A stretch of 10,348 nucleotides of DNA from Opitutia bacterium UBA957. GTDB taxonomy: Bacteria > Verrucomicrobiota > Verrucomicrobiia > Opitutales > UBA953. Shown here in pieces: positions 6,932-10,348 of this stretch. A program made the position numbers and the translations under genes. The notes beneath the pieces are model-generated. The model was not told the DNA's origin. It searched no databases and worked only from the letters and a program-made list of their open reading frames with translations. Position 1 is the stretch's first letter; each line of letters opens with the position of its first letter. The stretch is from the NCBI GenBank assembly GCA_002293065.1, contig DBCN01000154.1, forward strand, positions 17,625-27,972. The letters run 5' to 3'.

Positions 6932-7872
6932 CGACGAGCCATGCCCGCGCGGATCTGCTCGGTGATGCGCAAGGCGACTTCAAGGGCCGTCCGCCCAAGT
7001 TCACCGCTGACCTTCGGGCTCTTACGGTCGCGGACGCAGGCCACAAACGAACCGAGCTCGACGGCCAACGGCTCCGCCTTCTCGATGGGAATCTCTTCCT
7101 TGGCGAAGCCGCCTTCGACCGTCGGGTCGACCCGGACGGTGTGGCCCTTCTGGCCCATGAAGTCGATGGAGGCGTACCCGCCGGTCTGGAAGACGCGGAT
7201 CTCGCGGTTCTTCTTCAAGGAGACCCGGCTGGCGCTCAGGTTGGCGACGCAGCCATTGCGGAAGGCGATGCGGGCGTTGGCGATGTCCTCGGTCTTGGTG
7301 ACGACGGAGACGCCGACCGCGTCGATCTTCTCGACCTCGGAGTTGGCGAGCTGCAGGACGATGCCGATGTCGTGGATCATGAGGTCCAAGACGACGCCCA
7401 CCTCGGTCCCGCGCGGGGTGAAGGGAGCCAGCCGCTCGGCGGTGATGTAACGCGCGTCGGTGACGGCTTTCTCGAGATAGGACATCACCGGGTTATAATG
7501 TTCGATATGACCCACCTGCACGATGCGGTCGGCCTTGCGGGCGGCCGCGAGGATTTGCTCGGCTTCCTCGAGGGTGACGCACAGCGGCTTCTCAACCAGG
7601 AGGTGACAGCCCTTCTCCAGCAAGGGGATGGCCAGGGCGGCATGATAATTGGTCGGCACGACGACGCTGACGGCGTCGCAGGCGGCGGCCATCTCATCCA
7701 AGGTGGCGAAACGGGCGCAATGATGCCGGGCACAGATCTCGGCCGCCCGCTTGTCGTCGGGCTCGTAGATGCCGGCGAGCTCGGCCCCCGGGAGGGTCGA
7801 GTAGATGCGGGCGTGGTGCTGGCCGAGGGAACCCGTGCCGGCTACCCCACAACGAATGCGCGTGGCTGTCAT
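6928..7872 (-). CDS. Gfo/Idh/MocA-family oxidoreductase, possible GnnA-like UDP-GlcNAc 3-dehydrogenase
   Basis: A 314-residue NAD(P)-dependent sugar oxidoreductase. The dinucleotide motif GTGSLGQHH lies at residues 12-20. EKP with catalytic Lys95 is at 94-96 (LLVEKPLCVT), GHIEHYNP at 121-128, and DLMIHDIGIV at 163-172 supplies the His167/Asp168 pair typical of the family. It ends in ARR. It overlaps lpxB by ATGA and starts 31 bases after clpB. Members of this family adjoin lpxB or lpxA in several phyla, and in Acidithiobacillus and Leptospira the GnnA member oxidises UDP-GlcNAc at C3 so that GnnB can add an amino group for lipid A. That makes a GnnA-like role plausible here, but no GnnB aminotransferase is in the window, so the substrate stays an inference. 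Other Gfo/Idh members act on inositol or other sugars. Confidence 0.85.
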   Translation of the reverse strand: MTATRIRCGVAGTGSLGQHHARIYSTLPGAELAGIYEPDDKRAAEICARHHCARFATLDEMAAACDAVSVVVPTNYHAALAIPLLEKGCHLLVEKPLCVTLEEAEQILAAARKADRIVQVGHIEHYNPVMSYLEKAVTDARYITAERLAPFTPRGTEVGVVLDLMIHDIGIVLQLANSEVEKIDAVGVSVVTKTEDIANARIAFRNGCVANLSASRVSLKKNREIRVFQTGGYASIDFMGQKGHTVRVDPTVEGGFAKEEIPIEKAEPLAVELGSFVACVRDRKSPKVSGELGRTALEVALRITEQIRAGMARR

Positions 7873-7903
7873 GCCGGAAGGATTCAGCGGCCGCCCGTCT
7901 ACT

Positions 7904-10348
7904 TCAACCCGAAAACCCGCCGGGCTGAGACTCGAAGGCCACCCCTTCCTTGGTCAACGTGACGCGGACGAGCGAGCCGTCGAGGACCGTGCCAGCCAGA
8001 AGTTGACGGGCCAGCGGCGTCTCGATCTCGCGTTGGATGAAGCGACGGAGCGGACGGGCCCCATACACGGGGTCCAGACCACGGTCGGCGAGCCAGCGGA
8101 GGACTTCCGGCGAGAGCACCAATTGGATGCGCTTGGCGGCCAAGCGGGCGTTGAGCCCCTGCAGGAGCAAGCCGGCGATGGCGGCGACCTGTTCGAGGCC
8201 AAGCGGATGGAAGAGCACGATGTCGTCCACGCGGTTGAGGAACTCGGGCCGGAAATGGGCCCGCAGGTCGGTCATGACCGCTTCGCGCACGTTCTCGGTG
8301 ATCTCGCCGAGGCCCGCGCCGCTGGCGATATGCCGGCTGCCGATGTTCGAGGTCATGATGAAGATGGCGTTGCGGCAATCGACCGTGCGCCCCTGGGAGT
8401 CGGTCAGGCGACCGTCATCGAGCACTTGGAGGAGGATATTGAACACGTCGGGGTGGGCCTTCTCGACTTCATCGAGGAGCACCACCGTGTAAGGATGGCG
8501 ACGAATCGCCTCGGTCAGCTGGCCACCTTCCTCATGGCCGACATAGCCGGGAGGGGCGCCGACGAGGCGCGAGACGGAGTGCTTCTCCATGTACTCGGAC
8601 ATGTCGAGGCGGACCATGGACTTCTCGCTGTCGAAGAGCTCGATGGCCAGGGCCTTGGCGAGTTCGGTCTTGCCGACGCCCGTCGGGCCGAGGAAGAGGA
8701 ACGAACCGACCGGACGACGCGGGTCCTGCACGCCGGCGCGCGAACGTTGCACGGCATCAGCGACGGCCAAGACGGCCTCCTCCTGGCCGACCACGCGGGC
8801 CTTGAGGCTATTGGCGAGCTGCAGGAGCTTCTCGCGCTCACCGGAGAGCAGGCGCGCCACCGGCACGCCCGTCCAGCGGGCGACCACTTCGGCGACTTCT
8901 TCCGGGGTCACGGTTTCCCGGAAGAGACCCGTCCCCGATTTCGCCCCCTTCTCCAAGGCGGCGACGTCCTTCTCGAGTTGCGGGATGCGGCCGTGGCGAA
9001 GCGCGGCCATGGCGTTCAGGTCGCCGTTGCGTTCGGCCTCGGTCATCTCCCGCCGGGCCGCGTCGAGCTGCTCGCGGGCGGTGCGGACCTTCGTCACCGA
9101 AGCCTTATCGGATTCCCAGCGGCCGCGGACGGTACGCTGGGATTCACGGGCCTCGGCGAGTTCCTTCCGGAGGACGCCGAGCCGGGCCTTGGAACCATCG
9201 TCCTTCTCGTTCTTCAACGCCGATTCCTCGACCTCCAGCTGGAGGACGCGGCGGTTCAGCACATCGAGCTCGGCCGGAACGCTGTCGATTTCGGTGCGGA
9301 TCTGCGCGCAAGCTTCATCGATGAGGTCGATGGCCTTGTCGGGCAGGAAGCGGGAAGTGATGTAGCGGTCCGAGAGCACGGCGGCCTCGACCAAGGCGGC
9401 ATCTTCGATGCGGACGCCGTGGTGGACCTCGAAACGCTCGCGGAGTCCGCGCAGGATGGAGACCGTGTCGGGCACGCTGGGCGGCTCGACGAGGACCTGT
9501 TGGAAGCGGCGTTCGAGCGCGGCGTCCTTTTCGACGTGCTCGCGGAATTCATCCAAGGTCGTCGCGCCGATGCAATGGAGCTCACCGCGGGCGAGCATGG
9601 GCTTAAGCAGGTTGGCGGCATCGATCGCGCCTTCGGCCTTACCCGCGCCGACCAGCGTATGCATTTCGTCGATGAAGAGCAGGATGCCCCCTTCGGCGGA
9701 CTTCACCTCCGCCAGGACGGCCTTCAGGCGTTCCTCGAATTCCCCGCGATACTTGGCCCCCGCGAGCAAAGCGCCCATGTCCAAGGAGAAGATGACCTTG
9801 TCGCGCAGGCCCTCCGGAACGTCGCCGTTGACGATGCGCTGGGCGAGGCCTTCGACCACGGCGGTCTTGCCGACCCCGGGTTCGCCGATGAGGACCGGAT
9901 TGTTCTTGGTGCGGCGGGAAAGAATCCGGATCACCCGGCGGATCTCCTCGTCGCGACCGATCACCGGATCCATCTTGCCGGTGCGGGCCCGCGCCGTCAG
10001 GTCCATGCCGTACTTGGACAAGGCTTCATAGGTCGCCTCCGGGTTGGAGGTCGTGACGCGTTGCGAGCCCCGGACGGCCTTGAGGGCGCCCAGGATGTTC
10101 GTTCGGCCGAAATCGATGCCGCTGAAGGCCGCGCGCAAGGAGGGCGACTCGGAGAGCGCCAGCAGCACGTGCTCGGCGGAGACATAGTCGTCCTTCATCG
10201 CCGTCGCTTCCTCCTTCGCCTTCAGGAGGACATCGTGCGCCTCCCCCGAAAGCCCCGGCTGGCTCGGGGCCTGATTGAGCTTGGGCAGACGGGCGAGGAT
10301 TCCCGCCAAGGTCGTAGCCAAGGCTTTGTCGTCCTTCGCCGCCCGGCG
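7904..10348 (-). CDS. clpB: Chaperone ClpB (Hsp104-type disaggregase), N-terminus cut by window edge
   Basis: ClpB is a hexameric AAA+ ATPase that, with DnaK, threads and dissolves aggregated cytoplasmic proteins after heat stress. The frame is open to the window edge, giving 814 visible residues. The first Clp_N half (about 65 residues) is outside. Visible, counted from the edge: the second Clp_N repeat to about 85, Walker A1 GEPGVGKT at 155-162, pore loop KYRG near 199, Walker B1 LLFIDE, the AAA1 arginine pair in ALERRF, the coiled-coil M-domain at about 364-474, Walker A2 GPTGVGKT at 554-561, pore loop GYVG near 602, Walker B2 VVLLDE at 622-627, and sensor-2 GARPLRR near 764. The M-domain marks ClpB rather than ClpA or ClpC, and no ClpP-docking loop is evident. 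A TTG at 10321 would be a false internal start. The gene ends 31 bases before the oxidoreductase, with no visible terminator. Confidence 0.96.
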   Translation of the reverse strand, partial: RRAAKDDKALATTLAGILARLPKLNQAPSQPGLSGEAHDVLLKAKEEATAMKDDYVSAEHVLLALSESPSLRAAFSGIDFGRTNILGALKAVRGSQRVTTSNPEATYEALSKYGMDLTARARTGKMDPVIGRDEEIRRVIRILSRRTKNNPVLIGEPGVGKTAVVEGLAQRIVNGDVPEGLRDKVIFSLDMGALLAGAKYRGEFEERLKAVLAEVKSAEGGILLFIDEMHTLVGAGKAEGAIDAANLLKPMLARGELHCIGATTLDEFREHVEKDAALERRFQQVLVEPPSVPDTVSILRGLRERFEVHHGVRIEDAALVEAAVLSDRYITSRFLPDKAIDLIDEACAQIRTEIDSVPAELDVLNRRVLQLEVEESALKNEKDDGSKARLGVLRKELAEARESQRTVRGRWESDKASVTKVRTAREQLDAARREMTEAERNGDLNAMAALRHGRIPQLEKDVAALEKGAKSGTGLFRETVTPEEVAEVVARWTGVPVARLLSGEREKLLQLANSLKARVVGQEEAVLAVADAVQRSRAGVQDPRRPVGSFLFLGPTGVGKTELAKALAIELFDSEKSMVRLDMSEYMEKHSVSRLVGAPPGYVGHEEGGQLTEAIRRHPYTVVLLDEVEKAHPDVFNILLQVLDDGRLTDSQGRTVDCRNAIFIMTSNIGSRHIASGAGLGEITENVREAVMTDLRAHFRPEFLNRVDDIVLFHPLGLEQVAAIAGLLLQGLNARLAAKRIQLVLSPEVLRWLADRGLDPVYGARPLRRFIQREIETPLARQLLAGTVLDGSLVRVTLTKEGVAFESQPGGFSG

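Noticed and set aside
5849..7962. Long plus-strand open frames (533 and 426 residues) opposite lpxB and the oxidoreductase
   Set aside because: Both strands are open because of high third-position GC. The minus-strand proteins carry full family motifs and the plus-strand ones carry none.
10319..10321. TTG as start of clpB
   Set aside because: The frame continues to the window edge and the family needs the first Clp_N repeat upstream, so this is an internal Leu codon.

Overview
The window is GC-rich DNA from a Gram-negative, diderm bacterium: it carries lpxB (lipid A synthesis) and an outer-membrane porin with a signal peptide and a terminal Phe. The polyamine pair of the carboxynorspermidine type, the Ala/Lys/Glu-rich coiled-coil protein, the Gfo/Idh-lpxB linkage and the lack of Shine-Dalgarno sequences would fit a member of the Verrucomicrobiota (Opitutae-like). 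That assignment is recollection of family traits, not a search result. Every gap between genes is under about 130 bases, and no tRNA, rRNA, CRISPR or insertion sequence is visible.

Plus strand, 1-2824: the 3' part of a carboxynorspermidine synthase gene (cut by the window edge) is followed by nspC, the carboxynorspermidine decarboxylase. Together they turn aspartate semialdehyde plus a diamine into a triamine (spermidine or norspermidine). A strong hairpin terminator stands between them. Next is a small membrane-anchored coiled-coil protein of unknown function, closed by a good terminator.

Minus strand, 4776-2885: a stand-alone Vsr-type DNA nicking endonuclease with an AT-rich, possibly nearly leaderless promoter, and upstream of it a monocistronic OprP/OprO-type porin. 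The porin gene ends in a perfect 18-bp palindrome followed by a hairpin terminator.

Minus strand, 10348-4869: clpB (N-terminus cut by the window edge), a Gfo/Idh/MocA oxidoreductase, lpxB and an atypical SDR/YeeZ-like protein are stacked head to tail. The last three overlap at ATGA and GTGA junctions, so they are very probably co-translated. The oxidoreductase is of the type that, next to lpxB, can be a GnnA-like UDP-GlcNAc 3-dehydrogenase, which is the most interesting functional hypothesis here.

Most of the window is recognisable housekeeping and envelope metabolism. I do not see a clearly new multi-gene system. The points worth checking are the possible lipid A variant, the orphan Vsr with an altered active-site residue, the six-frame-stop palindrome at the porin stop codon, and the terminator inside the polyamine pair.
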